Below, in pieces: positions 43,733 through 52,486 of a DNA stretch of 64,000 nt. Origin of the DNA: an uncultured Bacteroidales bacterium (GTDB taxonomy: Bacteria; Bacteroidota; Bacteroidia; Bacteroidales; Muribaculaceae); the NCBI GenBank assembly GCA_902792435.1, contig CADAZN010000002.1, positions 96,283-160,282 of the forward strand, given 5' to 3'. Within the stretch, counting starts at the first letter, position 1. Each line of letters starts with the position of its first letter. The translations under genes and the position numbers were made by a program. Below the pieces are notes generated by a model. The model was given only the letters and a program-made list of their open reading frames with translations. It had not been told where the DNA came from and did not search any database.

Positions 43733-44521
43733 AGCGAGAGTGAAACTGTCGGCATCTCTCCAAGCAGGGAACTTCTCGCGGAAACGAGCCAAATCGGCTG
43801 GTGAGAGGTCGGCTTCAATCACTGGCGAAGTGCCACGCTGACCTATAATTTTTCCTTTATAGTCAATTATCAACGAGCCGCCTAATGCATATTCCAATCC
43901 ATTAGGGTCGGTTCCACAACGGTTAACTCCACACACATAGCACTCATTCTCGATTGCTCGTGCTTGAAGCAAAGTTTTCCAAGCATTAAGGCGCACCTTG
44001 GGCCAATTGGCGACAACAATCAGCACATCATATTCGTTGTTCACATTGCGGCAAAAGACTGGAAAACGAAGGTCATAGCACACAATCATCTTGATGTTCA
44101 TGCCTCTAAACCTAATAATTGGAGCATTAGTAACACCATGATTATAAACCTTGTGCTCTCCCGACATTGTGAACAGATGTCGCTTGTCATAAAAAGCCTC
44201 GTCGTCGTTGGGCTCAAGGAAGAAAGCGCGATTATAAAGCTGACTTGCTGTGCTTGCAAGGAAACTTCCAGCTATCGCCACATTGTGATAGTGCGACAAT
44301 TCTTTAAGATATTTAATTGTGTCACCCGTGTTTCGCTCGGCAAGGCCTGCGGCTTGCTGGTCAACAATAAAACCGGTGGTGAAGAGCTCAGGAAGAATGA
44401 CAATGTCGGTTTCCTCACTCACATTCTGAATATTCCGACCTAGCTGCTTAAGGTTTTCATACTTATCACCCCAAGCCACATTATCCTCGATTAAAGCAAC
44501 ACGCAAGTTTCGCGAAATCAT
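43727..44521 (-). CDS. Nitrilase-family carbon-nitrogen hydrolase
   Basis: A 264-residue omega-amidase-like enzyme of the nitrilase superfamily. The triad is present: Glu45 in VILPELFTTGF, Lys113 in YDKRHLF and Cys148 in MIVCYDLRFPVF. The last segment resembles the Nit2/YafV omega-amidase group, which hydrolyses alpha-ketoglutaramate, but other small amides are possible. It lies 11 bases after the acyltransferase gene, with no link in function apparent. Its stop codon is inside a repeat unit. Confidence 0.9.
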   Translation of the reverse strand: MISRNLRVALIEDNVAWGDKYENLKQLGRNIQNVSEETDIVILPELFTTGFIVDQQAAGLAERNTGDTIKYLKELSHYHNVAIAGSFLASTASQLYNRAFFLEPNDDEAFYDKRHLFTMSGEHKVYNHGVTNAPIIRFRGMNIKMIVCYDLRFPVFCRNVNNEYDVLIVVANWPKVRLNAWKTLLQARAIENECYVCGVNRCGTDPNGLEYALGGSLIIDYKGKIIGQRGTSPVIEADLSPADLARFREKFPAWRDADSFTLAP

Positions 44522-44532
44522 AATGTTATTGT

Positions 44533-45093
44533 TTATTTGTTTTCCAATCCAGTGGTAAATTTCTCGGGATATTTTCCCAGAGCGTCAACAGTGTCGTAAT
44601 AATGCTTGATAGCAATCATATCGGCATCAATATCATCACTAGCCTCAAAAATGCGATCAAGACAAACTATCTTTTTCTCATAGTTGAAGTATCCCAGGAC
44701 AATGGGCACACCTGCATCGCGTGCAATGTAAAGAACTCCTTTGTGCCAATTTGGATTACGGCTGCGAGTACCCTCAGGGGTAACAGCAATAGCCAAATTG
44801 TCATGCTTTTTGAAACTATCGACTACACCTCCAGTTACATTGGTGCGTCGCTGACGCGAGACAGGAATACCTCCAAGAGCTTTTAATAGATATTTCAAAG
44901 GGAAAAAGAACCATGTATCTTTCATTAAGAAACCAGCTCTCATTCCCACCGAATGAATGGCTAACTCACCCATAATAAAGTCCCAATTACTAGTGTGAGG
45001 TGCGACACAAATGACACACTTCTTCAGGTCTGGAATATTCACAACGAATTTCCAGCCATGGTTCTTCATTATCCGGCTTGCAATCTTTCTCAA
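44533..45093 (-). CDS. 1-acyl-sn-glycerol-3-phosphate acyltransferase-like protein
   Basis: A 186-residue PlsC-type acyltransferase with the HxxxxD motif APHTSNWDF near residue 33, GGIPVSRQRR and the TPEGTRSR motif. It lacks membrane helices at the N-terminus and is short, as in the Bacteroidetes subfamily that is close to LpxL/PlsC hybrids, so the acceptor is uncertain. The best match to family starts is TTG 45093 (MRKIASRIMKNHGWKF); ATG 45069 is possible. No ATG lies further upstream before a stop. Confidence 0.83.
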   Translation of the reverse strand: MRKIASRIMKNHGWKFVVNIPDLKKCVICVAPHTSNWDFIMGELAIHSVGMRAGFLMKDTWFFFPLKYLLKALGGIPVSRQRRTNVTGGVVDSFKKHDNLAIAVTPEGTRSRNPNWHKGVLYIARDAGVPIVLGYFNYEKKIVCLDRIFEASDDIDADMIAIKHYYDTVDALGKYPEKFTTGLENK

Positions 45094-45112
45094 GTTGTTT
45101 GTGAATTATTAA

Positions 45113-45157
45113 TAGTTGGGTTCCATAAAACTCAAAACGACTTACAGAACCCAACTA
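45113..45157. other. Inverted repeat between two minus-strand genes
   Basis: Arms TAGTTGGGTTC (45113-45123) and GAACCCAACTA (45147-45157) are perfect over 11 bases. No strong T-run follows, so it is only a possible terminator of the gene at 45167. Confidence 0.5.
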
Positions 45158-45166
45158 ATATATAAA

Positions 45167-45493
45167 TTATTTCTTGGCAAGGTTGTTCATTTGAGTCACA
45201 ATCTTCTCAGCCTCCTCTTTCATAAAGTTGCTGATTCCCTTTTCCACAGCCTTGAAATAGGAGCGACGTGCCTTGCGGTATTCCTTACCATTCTCAAAGT
45301 CCTTAGGAACCCTGTCAAAATCAACCGAAACACGTTTCATTGCTTTATTTTGCAGTATTGCGACATCGAGAACAATGTTATCCCAATCCTCGGGATTAGT
45401 GTTTTCAAAAGTGCCTTGAGCAAAGAAGCACTCCCCTGCCATCTCACTACAAGTGTAAGCAATAGCTTTTTTCAATTGTCGTTTGTTTGCCAT
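45167..45493 (-). CDS. Hypothetical small cytoplasmic protein
   Basis: A 108-residue, mostly helical and charged protein (MANKRQLKKAIAYTCSEMAG at the start; RVPKDFENGKEYRKARRSYF; KEEAEKIVTQMNNLAKK at the end). No signal peptide, membrane segment or known motif is seen. I recognise it only as a type of small protein common in Bacteroidales. It stands between the acyltransferase and phosphohexomutase genes, each separated by a hairpin, so it may be its own unit. Confidence 0.72.
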   Translation of the reverse strand: MANKRQLKKAIAYTCSEMAGECFFAQGTFENTNPEDWDNIVLDVAILQNKAMKRVSVDFDRVPKDFENGKEYRKARRSYFKAVEKGISNFMKEEAEKIVTQMNNLAKK

Positions 45494-45521
45494 AATTATT
45501 TGATAGTTATTAAATTGTTAA

Positions 45522-45553
45522 AAACCGCTGGTGATGAGAAATACATCACCAGC
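45522..45553 (-). terminator. Terminator after the phosphohexomutase gene
   Basis: Arms GCTGGTGATG (45527-45536) and CATCACCAGC (45544-45553); on the minus strand GGTTTTTAA follows the stem. Confidence 0.82.
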
Positions 45554-45571
45554 AATATAAGAAGAATAAAC

Positions 45572-47326
45572 TTAATCGGCAATGCCTAAGTCACGGCAAA
45601 TAGTGTCGATCTTAGCATCGGCCCAATCGTTCTTGGCATCATATTGGTCGGCACTTTCGAGCTTGTCGTGCACCTCGATGTAGAACTTAATCTTAGGCTC
45701 AGTTCCCGAAGGACGAATCGAAACCTTGGTGCCATCTTCGGTATAATACTGCAGCACGTTGCTAGTAGCAGGCATATCGAGCTTAGTTATCTTACCTGTC
45801 TTAACATCAAGCTCCTCAAGGCTCTGGAAGTCCTTGATAGTCACAACAGGCGAACCAGCGATTTCCTTTTGAGGGTTCTCGCGGAAGTTCTTCATCATTG
45901 CCACGATTTCCTCGGCACCGCTCTTGCCCTTGCGTACAACCGAAATGCCGCGCTCCTTAGAATAACCATAATTCATGTAAAGGTCGATGAGCATTTCGTT
46001 CATTGTCATGCCCTTCTCCTTAGCCCAAGCAGCAATCTCGCACATCAAGGGAATAGATGAAACAGAATCCTTGTCGCGGGCAAAAGTCTCGGGCAAGAAG
46101 CCATAGCTTTCCTCGCCACCACCCAGGTAGCGTCCCTTACCTTCCATCTCACGCATTACAGTGGCTATCCACTTAAAGCCTGTGTAGCAGTCAAACATCT
46201 TGACTCCGAGCTTGTCGGCCATGCGCTTGATAGTCTCGCTGGTGACAATAGTCTTAACGATGTATTCATCGCCCTTGAGCTTGCCAAGCTCACGGTTGCG
46301 AGTGAGCAGATAGTAGTGGAAAATGATTTGAATCTGGTTTCCATTAACGAGCTCATATTTGCCCTTGTTGTTCTTGAACACAACGCTGATGCGGTCGGCA
46401 TCGGGGTCGCTGGCAAGAGCAATGTCGGCTTGAGTTTCCTCGGCCTTATCAATAGCCATCTGCATTGTAGGCGCATTCTCGGGGTTAGGCGACTCAACAG
46501 TTGGGAAATCACCGCTCATCACGTCCTGCTCAGGCACATGGATGATGTTCTTGAATCCCCAACGCTCAATAGAACGAGGAATGATATAGCGTCCAACACC
46601 ATGGATTGGAGTGTAGACAATCTTCAGGTCGCTGTGACGAGCATTCACCTCGGGACTGAGCGAGAGGGTGTAAATGTCCTCGATGTACTTATCATCAAGT
46701 TCTTTGCCAATAATTTCAATCAAGTCGGGATTTCCCTCAAACTTGATTTCGCTCACATCCTTAATGTTATTCACATAGTTGATAATGTTAACATCATGAG
46801 GTGATACTACCTGTGCACCATCATCCCAATAGGCTTTGTAACCGTTATATTCCTTTGGATTGTGAGAAGCAGTAATGTTCACACCGCTCTGGCATCCAAG
46901 CAGGCGAATGCCATAAGAGACCTCGGGAGTGGGACGTGGTCCCTCAAAGAGATAAACCTTGATGCCATTGGCACTGAAGATATTGGCAACAGTCTCGGCA
47001 AAGAGGCGGCTATTGTTGCGCACGTCATGGCCCACAATCACCTTGCGCTCTGGCAGGTCTTTGAAGGCCTCGTTGATGTAGTTGGCCAATCCTTGAGTTG
47101 CAGCGCCCACTGTGTATATATTCATTCGGTTGCTACCAGGGCCCATAATGCCACGCAGTCCACCAGTACCAAACTCCAGGTCCTTGTAGAAGGCTTCGAT
47201 GAGCTCGGTTTTGTCCTCGGCCTCAATCATAGCTTTGACTTGAGCTTTAGTTTCCTCGTCGTAACCCTCTCCAAGCCATTGCTGTGCTTTCAAAGTTAAC
47301 TCTTGAATCAATTTCTCGTCATTCAT
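45572..47326 (-). CDS. Phosphoglucomutase/phosphomannomutase family protein
   Basis: A 584-residue alpha-D-phosphohexomutase of the long PGM2/PgcA-like type. The phosphoserine loop reads NITASHNPKEYNG, the metal loop ASDPDADR, the sugar-binding loop GGEESYG and the phosphate-binding loop RPSGTEPKIKF, so it is complete. It interconverts hexose 1- and 6-phosphates for cell-surface glycan and glycogen synthesis. It has 85 bases upstream toward the M18 peptidase gene and its own terminator. Confidence 0.94.
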   Translation of the reverse strand: MNDEKLIQELTLKAQQWLGEGYDEETKAQVKAMIEAEDKTELIEAFYKDLEFGTGGLRGIMGPGSNRMNIYTVGAATQGLANYINEAFKDLPERKVIVGHDVRNNSRLFAETVANIFSANGIKVYLFEGPRPTPEVSYGIRLLGCQSGVNITASHNPKEYNGYKAYWDDGAQVVSPHDVNIINYVNNIKDVSEIKFEGNPDLIEIIGKELDDKYIEDIYTLSLSPEVNARHSDLKIVYTPIHGVGRYIIPRSIERWGFKNIIHVPEQDVMSGDFPTVESPNPENAPTMQMAIDKAEETQADIALASDPDADRISVVFKNNKGKYELVNGNQIQIIFHYYLLTRNRELGKLKGDEYIVKTIVTSETIKRMADKLGVKMFDCYTGFKWIATVMREMEGKGRYLGGGEESYGFLPETFARDKDSVSSIPLMCEIAAWAKEKGMTMNEMLIDLYMNYGYSKERGISVVRKGKSGAEEIVAMMKNFRENPQKEIAGSPVVTIKDFQSLEELDVKTGKITKLDMPATSNVLQYYTEDGTKVSIRPSGTEPKIKFYIEVHDKLESADQYDAKNDWADAKIDTICRDLGIAD

Positions 47327-47410
47327 AATTGTAAGAATATTTTAAAGTTAAAATTATTTTCCACAAAGATAGTATTATTTTGCCAATTCAGCAAAAAATA
47401 ATTATTCACA

Positions 47411-48703
47411 TCAACTGAAGAAAGTCTTGAAAACTTTTATCATGTTGACATGATCATCGCAAGAAGCGGTCTCGCGGGCTGAGTGCATAGCAAGCAACGG
47501 GTTGCCAACGTCAACACCCTCAATGTCGATTTGTCCAGTGAGAATGTTGCCAAGAGTTGAGCCACCTACCACATCACTATGATTGATAAAGTACTGACAA
47601 GGCGAACCAGCTTCATCGCACAGGTTCTTGAAAATGGCTGCTGAATGAGCATCACTCATATACTTGCAGTTGGCATTAATCTTGATGCAAGGACCACTTC
47701 CCATTGCCGGATGGTTGGTTGGATCGTACTTCTCGTTGTAGTTGGGGTGATGGGCATGAGCATTGTCGGCACTCACGAGGAATGTTTTCTGCAATGCTAC
47801 ACAGTAGTCGTCGAAATTGCAACCCTGACTCTCGGCCATGCGTTGCAGCACGTTGGCAAGCACTGGCGAACCAGCACCCTGCTTTGTTCCACTACCCGTC
47901 TCCTCGTTGTCGAAGATGGCAGCGATGCATGTGCATTGCTCATCGGCAGCCTCGGTAATGGCGGTGATAGCCGCATGAGCCATGCTGAGGTCGTCGAGAC
48001 GTCCCGACGAGATGAACTCGTTGTTGAGCCCGAAGGTGCATGCTGGAGTAGTATCATAGAGCAAGAGATCAAAGTCAAGAATCTCATCAACTGTAACACC
48101 AAGCTCCTGAGCCACGAGATATACAAGCATGTTATCAGTCTCGAAGTCCTTGGTCACCTTAGCAATAATGGGGAGCATGTCCTTCTGCTTTGACAATGGA
48201 TTTCCTTCATTAACAGCACGGTTAAAATGGATGGCAAGATGCGAAATCTGCATCAGCGGTCGATCAATCTTAATATTGCGCGACACAACCTGAAGCGGGC
48301 TGTCACCCTTGAGAATCACACGACCAGCTATTGAGAGGGGGCGGTCAAACCATGTGTAGAGGATGGGGCCACCATAAACCTCGGTGTTGAGTTTCACTAT
48401 GCCACCGTCGCATCTCATCGCAGCATTAGGCTTGATGCGGAAGCATGGCGAGTCGCTGTGAGCAGCCACAATCTTATAGCCAGTTTCCTTGATAGGCTTG
48501 TTGCCAACTTTGACTGCAAAGATTGCAGAATCGTTCTTGGTGAAGAAGAACTTCTCGCCAGCCTTGGCGTCCATTTTTTCCTTGAGCGACTTCTCCTTAA
48601 AACCGTTCTCCACAAGCATTTTCTTGATTGTGTCGACAGCAAGGAAGTTGCATGGACTGTTGTCCATGAATTTAAGTAACGAGTCAATGTATTTGCTTTT
48701 CAT
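47411..48703 (-). CDS. apeB: M18 family aminopeptidase
   Basis: A 430-residue zinc aminopeptidase of family M18 (aspartyl aminopeptidase type). Metal and catalytic residues appear in AAHSDSPCFRI (His and Asp near residue 82), SSGRLDDLSMAHAAI, IFDNEETGSGTKQGA and SDNAHAHHPN, and the closing HSARETASCDD. It trims acidic or other N-terminal residues from peptides in the cytoplasm. It is last in the yicC-gmk-nadD-DUF5063 run, 15 bases downstream. Confidence 0.93.
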   Translation of the reverse strand: MKSKYIDSLLKFMDNSPCNFLAVDTIKKMLVENGFKEKSLKEKMDAKAGEKFFFTKNDSAIFAVKVGNKPIKETGYKIVAAHSDSPCFRIKPNAAMRCDGGIVKLNTEVYGGPILYTWFDRPLSIAGRVILKGDSPLQVVSRNIKIDRPLMQISHLAIHFNRAVNEGNPLSKQKDMLPIIAKVTKDFETDNMLVYLVAQELGVTVDEILDFDLLLYDTTPACTFGLNNEFISSGRLDDLSMAHAAITAITEAADEQCTCIAAIFDNEETGSGTKQGAGSPVLANVLQRMAESQGCNFDDYCVALQKTFLVSADNAHAHHPNYNEKYDPTNHPAMGSGPCIKINANCKYMSDAHSAAIFKNLCDEAGSPCQYFINHSDVVGGSTLGNILTGQIDIEGVDVGNPLLAMHSARETASCDDHVNMIKVFKTFFS

Positions 48704-48718
48704 ATTTTATGTTTTGTG

Positions 48719-49240
48719 TTAATAGTTTCCAAAGTCATCATTAGTTTTCAGCGAATGAATAGCACGAAGGACGTTGCACAGAGTTTGGCCCCAATATTCT
48801 GAGAAATTCTCCTTACACATGCTCAGAATGTGACGTTGCTCCTCGGTGTTCAGGTCTCGCAATGAAGCCACCAGGTTGTAAAACTCTTGATAAAGATCGG
48901 CAAGGTTCTCGGATATAGAAGTAGCGATGGGAGAATCGGAATATTTCATATCCTCAAGAAAAACTTCAAGATACACATCATCCTCACCCATTAAAGCACT
49001 AATGCTACCTCTCACCGCTTCATAGGTTGGCTCATCAAGAGCTTGGCTTATAAACGCGTCGCTAAAGTCAAGATTGGGCTCGATGTCTAAAACCGTGATA
49101 TAAATGCGCGGCAATAATTTCATCATAGAGTCAACAAAACCCTCTCGAGAGTAATCGGCACAATTTTCCACAATCTCACAATATTCATTGGTGAGAGCAA
49201 TGAAAGCCAAACTCGTGGGCGACAGTTTTTCGTAATCCAT
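48719..49240 (-). CDS. DUF5063 domain protein
   Basis: A 173-residue acidic, helical protein (YEKLSPTSLAFIALTNEYCE; FVDSMMKLLPRIYITVLDIE; SEYWGQTLCNVLRAIHSL). DUF5063 is a Bacteroidetes-rich family of unknown role. The ATG at 49240 is used because it comes ten bases after the nadD stop; the longer frame from 49273 overlaps nadD and has no support. Being between nadD and the M18 peptidase on one strand it is probably cotranscribed. Confidence 0.82.
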   Translation of the reverse strand: MDYEKLSPTSLAFIALTNEYCEIVENCADYSREGFVDSMMKLLPRIYITVLDIEPNLDFSDAFISQALDEPTYEAVRGSISALMGEDDVYLEVFLEDMKYSDSPIATSISENLADLYQEFYNLVASLRDLNTEEQRHILSMCKENFSEYWGQTLCNVLRAIHSLKTNDDFGNY

Positions 49241-49250
49241 AATCTTGCTA

Positions 49251-49829
49251 TTACATGTAAAGATTGTTTTCAATAATGTATTTTTCTACAGGCTCGGGCA
49301 CATAAAAACTCACGCTCTTTAATTGAGCGAGGCGTTCACGAACCTGTGTAGAAGACACCTCAATGAGCGGAGCGTCAACCACCGACACCCTATCACTATA
49401 CTTATCAGGAATAACGATGTCGAATCCACGTCGAGGATAGATTAAGATGTGATATTTAGAAATAATTTCGTCACCAGCTTTCCAGCGGTCAAAAAGGCAC
49501 CAGTTGTCGGCACCAATCACAAGATACAGCTCGTCATCAGGAAACTTCTTCTGTATGGCATTAAGAGTATCGATTGTGTAGGATGGCTTTGGCAAGTCGA
49601 ACTCAAATGCCGAAGTCACTACGTTTTCTAAGCGGCGCGACACCAGTTCGGTCATGCGCAATCGATGATAATCGCTGGCTAACGACGAATTTTCCTTTAA
49701 GGGGTTTTGAGGCGACACCATGAGCCACAGCGTGTCAATTTCGCTGTTCTCAACTATATAACTGGCAATAAGTGCATGTCCCACATGGATAGGGTTGAAC
49801 GAACCGCCAAAGATGCCTATCTTTCTCAT
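49251..49829 (-). CDS. nadD: Nicotinate-nucleotide adenylyltransferase
   Basis: NadD adenylates nicotinate mononucleotide in NAD synthesis. The 192 residues show the nucleotidyltransferase start GIFGGSFNPIHVGHALIA, the substrate region PSYTIDTLNAI, VIGADNWCLFDRWKAG and the ISSTQVRERL-type ending (EVSSTQVRERLAQ). The ATG overlaps the gmk stop by four bases (49826-49829), showing coupling. Confidence 0.96.
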   Translation of the reverse strand: MRKIGIFGGSFNPIHVGHALIASYIVENSEIDTLWLMVSPQNPLKENSSLASDYHRLRMTELVSRRLENVVTSAFEFDLPKPSYTIDTLNAIQKKFPDDELYLVIGADNWCLFDRWKAGDEIISKYHILIYPRRGFDIVIPDKYSDRVSVVDAPLIEVSSTQVRERLAQLKSVSFYVPEPVEKYIIENNLYM

Positions 49830-50401
49830 TTTCCCTTAATGAACTCTGTTATTATCTCTCTGGCCTGGGCAACTGCATCGGCAAGCACATCATTCACCAC
49901 ACAATAATCATATTTATCGGCAAACGACAGTTCATAGGCGGCTCGGTCTACTCGATTGTTAATATCCTCTAGGCTATCTGTTCCACGAGACAGCAGTCGC
50001 TGGCGCAATGTTTCAATAGAAGGGGGAGAGATAAACAATGCCAGTGCCTTATTTCCATATATCTTCTTAACATCAATGCCACCAAGCACATCAAGATCCA
50101 ATACCACATTGTGACCTTTGCTAGTAATGCGTTTTATCTCACTCTTAAGAGTGCCATAATAACGACCCTCATATACTTCATGATACTCGGCAAACTCATC
50201 GTGCTTGATACGTTGCCTGAAATCTTCGAGGGTTAGGAAATAGTACTCCACGCCATGTTTTTCACTACCACGCGGTGGTCGAGTAGTAGCCGATATGGAG
50301 AACTCTAATTTAAGCTCTTCCTGCTTCATTAGCTCAGCAATAATCGTTGACTTTCCAGTTCCAGATGGTGCTGAAATGATTATCAATTTACCTTTAGCCA
50401 T
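49826..50401 (-). CDS. gmk: Guanylate kinase
   Basis: Gmk converts GMP to GDP with ATP. The 191 residues carry the P-loop SAPSGTGKSTI at 9-19, the GMP-binding SISATTRPPRGSEKHGVEYY, and the lid and C-terminal RAAYELSFADKYDYCVVND. Its start codon at 50401 abuts a repeat-filled spacer, and its stop overlaps nadD. Nothing is missing. Confidence 0.96.
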   Translation of the reverse strand: MAKGKLIIISAPSGTGKSTIIAELMKQEELKLEFSISATTRPPRGSEKHGVEYYFLTLEDFRQRIKHDEFAEYHEVYEGRYYGTLKSEIKRITSKGHNVVLDLDVLGGIDVKKIYGNKALALFISPPSIETLRQRLLSRGTDSLEDINNRVDRAAYELSFADKYDYCVVNDVLADAVAQAREIITEFIKGK

Positions 50402-50506
50402 ATATTTTCAGTTGTCAGTTATGAGTTATGAGTTGTCAGTTTTAGTTCTTCTTCCTCTCGCTCTCCGCTCTCACTCTCCTCTCTCGCTCTCCTCTCTCGC
50501 TCTCCA
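50402..50506. repeat. Repeat-filled spacer between yicC and gmk
   Basis: From the gmk ATG come 7-base units (CAGTTGT, CAGTTAT, GAGTTAT, GAGTTGT, CAGTTTT), then a CT-rich part made of CTCTCGCTCTCC-like units that runs to the yicC stop codon at 50507. Confidence 0.85.
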
Positions 50507-51382
50507 CTAAAGCACGTTTAGAACCTGTTCTTTAATCTGCTCGAGATTATCTTTCATCTCCACGACAATTCTCTGCATCTCGGCGTGGTTAGATTTAGAT
50601 CCTGTAGTGTTAATCTCACGTCCCATTTCCTGGGAGATGAAGCCCAGTTTCTTGCCTTGACGCTCAGGGCCGTCAAGAGTCTCGATAAAATAGTTCAAGT
50701 GATTTTGAAGACGAATCTTCTCCTCGGTGATATCCAGCTTCTCAATATAGAAAATAAGCTCTTGCTCAAGACGGTTTTTGTCGTAGTCAACATTCTCGAG
50801 CTGTTCAAGCTGCTCAATGAGTCGAGACTTTATTTTCTCGGTGCGTGTGGTCTCGTGTTGCTCAATTTCGTTAAGCAGCAGCTGAATGGCTTGAATCTTA
50901 TCCTTGAAGAAATGATAGAGCTTCTCGCCCTCTTGCTTGCGGAATGAAACCGTGGCCTGCAAAGCCTGACGAACAACTTCGCGAACGCCATCGAGCTCTT
51001 CTTGAGCAACTTCTTCGTTCAAGTCCTGCTTAAACACATCAGGCATGCGCAAGAGAGTTGTATACCAATCCTGTGGTTCAGGTAAATTCAGCTCACGTGA
51101 GACATTCTCAACTTGCGCCTTATAGCTGCGCAGCATCTCCACATTGAGCTGAGAAGCATTGGCATTATCAATCGACTCACAAGTGACATAGACATCAACC
51201 TTGCCTCGCCCCAACTCACGAGCGATGGTGTTGCGCAACTCCAATTCCAACTCACGATAAAGCAATGGAACTTTAACCGACAAGTCCATCTGCTTACTAT
51301 TCAGCGATTTTATTTCGGCAGTTATTTTCTTGTTAGATGCCACCAGAGTAGCCTTGCCGAAACCTGTCATAGATTGTATCAT
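50507..51382 (-). CDS. YicC/YloC family endoribonuclease
   Basis: A 291-residue protein that starts MIQSMTGFGKATL, the hallmark of the YicC/YloC family, now known to include RNases acting on small RNAs or mRNA. The middle is helical (EVAQEELDGVREVVRQALQA) and the C-terminal DUF1732 part reads IRLQNHLNYFIETLDGPERQ and GRKLGFISQEMGREINTTGS-like (QGKKLGFISQEMGREINTTG). ATG 51382 follows from that start and from a -7 box at 51405. It heads the run with gmk and nadD. Confidence 0.93.
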   Translation of the reverse strand: MIQSMTGFGKATLVASNKKITAEIKSLNSKQMDLSVKVPLLYRELELELRNTIARELGRGKVDVYVTCESIDNANASQLNVEMLRSYKAQVENVSRELNLPEPQDWYTTLLRMPDVFKQDLNEEVAQEELDGVREVVRQALQATVSFRKQEGEKLYHFFKDKIQAIQLLLNEIEQHETTRTEKIKSRLIEQLEQLENVDYDKNRLEQELIFYIEKLDITEEKIRLQNHLNYFIETLDGPERQGKKLGFISQEMGREINTTGSKSNHAEMQRIVVEMKDNLEQIKEQVLNVL

Positions 51383-51404
51383 AATAACATTTCGGATTTT
51401 CATG

Positions 51405-51412
51405 CAAATATA
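51405..51412 (-). promoter_or_regulatory. -7 box of the yicC-gmk-nadD run
   Basis: Minus-strand TATATTTG, 22 bases before the ATG. A TTG lies 22 bases upstream, slightly far for a -33 element. Confidence 0.55.
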
Positions 51413-51531
51413 AGAAATATTTCTTATTTGTAACCAATCATCCATGCTATAAATTCCAAAATATTTGTTTAAGTCATTGCCACCCCCACCAAATCACGGC
51501 TTGTGCCACCATATGATTAATTAAAATTGTG

Positions 51532-51539
51532 TATCTTTG
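51532..51539 (+). promoter_or_regulatory. -7 box of the second nitroreductase gene
   Basis: TATCTTTG, 17 bases before the ATG at 51556; no good -33 element at the standard distance. Confidence 0.5.
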
Positions 51540-51555
51540 CAAAAAAATCAATGAT

Positions 51556-52302
51556 ATGAACCTAAAATATTTTTATGACCGAGCAACAGTGAGAGAATAC
51601 AGCTCACAAGATATTGAAAATGACAAGCTTAACGAGATGATTGAAGCAGCGAGTCATGCACCAACCACTGGCGGAATGCAGCTTTATAGTGTGGTGGTAA
51701 CACGCGACAAAGCGATGAAGGAGAAACTTGCGCCTTGTCATTCTGGCCAGCCAATGGTGACAACAGCTCCTGTAGTGCTTACCTTCTGCGCCGATTTCAA
51801 TCGTTTTGTAACCTGGTGCGAAGCTTCGAATGCCGAACCTGGCTACGATAATTTCCAATCGCTGATGAGTGCAATTCTAGATGTTACAATCTTTGCACAG
51901 CAATTCAACACCATTGCCGAAATGAATGGTCTTGGTTGCTGCTACTTGGGAACAACGACATATAACGCACAAGAGATTGCCGATGTGCTAAACCTCCCCG
52001 CCCGCGTTGTGCCCATCGTCACGCTTACCGTGGGTTACCCAGCTAGCAAAGAACAATTAAAGACCGATCGCTTGCCTCTTGATGGAATAATACATCAAGA
52101 ACAATACAGCGAAATGACAGCTGATGTAGTGAAAAACATTTACCATCACAAAGAGTCGCTCAAGGTAAACAAAGAGTTTGTGGAAGAGAATGGTAAAGAA
52201 ACACTTGCACAAGTGTTTACCGATGTGCGCTACCCACGTGAGACCAATGAGCTATTCTCTAGAAAATTCCTGGATTTTTTAAAAGAACAAAACTACATGT
52301 AA
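51556..52302 (+). CDS. Nitroreductase family protein
   Basis: A 248-residue FMN-dependent nitroreductase of the NfsA/FRP-like group: FYDRATVREYSSQDIENDKL at the start, EAASHAPTTGGMQLYSVVV for FMN binding, NGLGCCYLGTTTYN, and PIVTLTVGYPASKE near residue 155. A C-terminal helical extension of 60 residues follows. It probably reduces nitro compounds or quinones with NAD(P)H; the natural substrate is not known. The start is set by the -7 box upstream. It is unrelated to the TM-type nitroreductase at 12.8 kb. Confidence 0.88.
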   Translation: MNLKYFYDRATVREYSSQDIENDKLNEMIEAASHAPTTGGMQLYSVVVTRDKAMKEKLAPCHSGQPMVTTAPVVLTFCADFNRFVTWCEASNAEPGYDNFQSLMSAILDVTIFAQQFNTIAEMNGLGCCYLGTTTYNAQEIADVLNLPARVVPIVTLTVGYPASKEQLKTDRLPLDGIIHQEQYSEMTADVVKNIYHHKESLKVNKEFVEENGKETLAQVFTDVRYPRETNELFSRKFLDFLKEQNYM

Positions 52303-52306
52303 TAGA

Positions 52307-52337
52307 AAATCCCCGGCGCCAGAGCGCTGGGGATTTT
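52307..52337 (+). terminator. Terminator after the nitroreductase gene
   Basis: AAAATCCCC-GGCGC pairs with GCGC-TGGGGATTTT, a GC-rich stem flanked by A and T runs. From 52338 to 52486 no gene is seen; a small GAGAC/GTCTC hairpin lies at 52366-52378. Confidence 0.85.
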
Positions 52338-52486
52338 GCAAGCTGTAAAAAAGGTTTGTAAAGATGAGACACACGTCTCACATTGGTAGCGGTCGTTCTT
52401 TCAGCATCAACGGGCAGCGCCTCACCAATGTCAAAACATAGTTTTGCCGCTGTTTTCGGCTTGCACCATTGGTCAACAAGCTACCT

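Noticed and set aside
43563-43841. Plus-strand frame rich in Lys-Arg-Glu-Gln repeats
   Set aside because: It is the translation of the 8-base array and overlaps the end of the nitrilase gene on the other strand.
52338-52486. Coding remnant between the nitroreductase and pfp genes
   Set aside because: One minus-strand frame is open across it but has stop codons just upstream, no start, and no recognisable family; I could not support a gene.
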